In this document: in pieces, positions 5,997-6,052 of the stretch
Position numbering within the stretch: the stretch's first letter is position 1
Layout of the letters: every line of letters begins with the position of its first letter
NCBI GenBank assembly: GCA_947446625.1
Contig: CANFIE010000252.1
Span: 1-6,052 of the forward strand
Length of the DNA stretch: 6,052 nucleotides
Direction: 5' to 3'
Source: Acetobacteraceae bacterium
GTDB lineage: Bacteria; Pseudomonadota; Alphaproteobacteria; Acetobacterales; Acetobacteraceae
Position numbers and translations under genes: made by a program
The notes under the pieces: model-generated
Database searches by the model: none
The model's input: the letters and a program-made list of their open reading frames with translations, nothing else
Told to the model about the DNA's origin: nothing

Positions 5997-6052
5997 CCGC
6001 TGAGGCGTGCGGTGCCGGTGACCGAGCGATATCCGGCGTGGATCTGTGCGCC
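5903..6052 (-). mobile_element. Probable insertion-sequence end interrupting the methyltransferase gene
   Basis: Methyltransferase resemblance ends at RYCLWITD, and the following bases read as coding sequence on the opposite strand. The junction carries GTAAATGCTCACGTGG starting at 5903. A GTAA terminus is typical of IS66-family elements, but I recall no exact match and the other end lies outside the window, so the family is tentative. The true boundary may be anywhere from about 5898 to 5912. Neither a target-site duplication nor the second terminal repeat can be seen here. Confidence 0.42.
5939..6052 (-). CDS. 3' end of an unidentified minus-strand ORF (possible transposase or element-borne gene)
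   Basis: Read on the minus strand, the window edge enters an open frame of 37 codons that ends at TGA (complement of 5939-5941), 36 bases inside the presumed element end. The visible C-terminus includes GYRSVTGTARLSGQ and PALQAIRDLIAGNF, ending in AVA. The codons are G/C-ending, like real genes of this genome, and the text reads like protein, unlike the + strand over the same bases. I do not recognise the family. Position and orientation next to a probable element end suggest the last gene of an insertion sequence. The gene is partial because it continues beyond the window. Confidence 0.4.
   Translation of the reverse strand, partial: GAQIHAGYRSVTGTARLSGQPALQAIRDLIAGNFAVA

Overview
The window is GC-rich DNA with strong G/C bias at third codon positions. 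Its protein types are common in Alphaproteobacteria: a DUF2924 protein, a serine recombinase, a small HTH-like protein, a class II Fic protein and an MmeI-like DNA methyltransferase. My best guess is an accessory or genomic-island region of an alphaproteobacterium, possibly of the Acetobacteraceae/Sphingomonadaceae/Rhizobiales type. This is inferred from protein resemblance and composition, and the species cannot be named.

Layout. All five well-supported downstream genes, and the small gene before them, lie on the + strand. Positions 73-2514 hold a compact four-gene recombinase cassette: a 72-aa conserved small protein, a 164-aa DUF2924 protein, a 445-aa serine recombinase and a 133-aa basic HTH-like protein. 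Each of the three junctions is an ATGA overlap, where the stop of one gene overlaps the start of the next, so the cassette is almost certainly one transcript with coupled translation. A 59-bp gap follows. Next come a 392-aa Fic protein (2574-3752) with an intact catalytic motif, an N-terminal inhibitory motif and a C-terminal winged helix, then a 39-bp gap, then a large MmeI-family (type IIL-like) methyltransferase from 3792.

The methyltransferase has intact SAM-binding and catalytic motifs. The position where MmeI carries its nuclease E-x-K is occupied by I-x-I, so the protein looks methylation-only. Its reading frame leaves the family sequence near 5900 and ends at 5996 in foreign-looking sequence. 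The last ~150 bases look like the end of an insertion element carrying the 3' end of a minus-strand ORF. The gene therefore appears to have lost roughly its last 200 codons, including part of the target-recognition region. A strong local AT-rich dip (about 28% GC at 5461-5520, against about 60% at 4861-4920) suggests that its specificity half was exchanged by recombination.

Functionally, the first half looks like an integration/excision module. The second half is a Fic-methyltransferase pair that may be cargo, possibly a modification or defence-like unit, now damaged. No tRNA, rRNA, CRISPR array or convincing terminator is visible.
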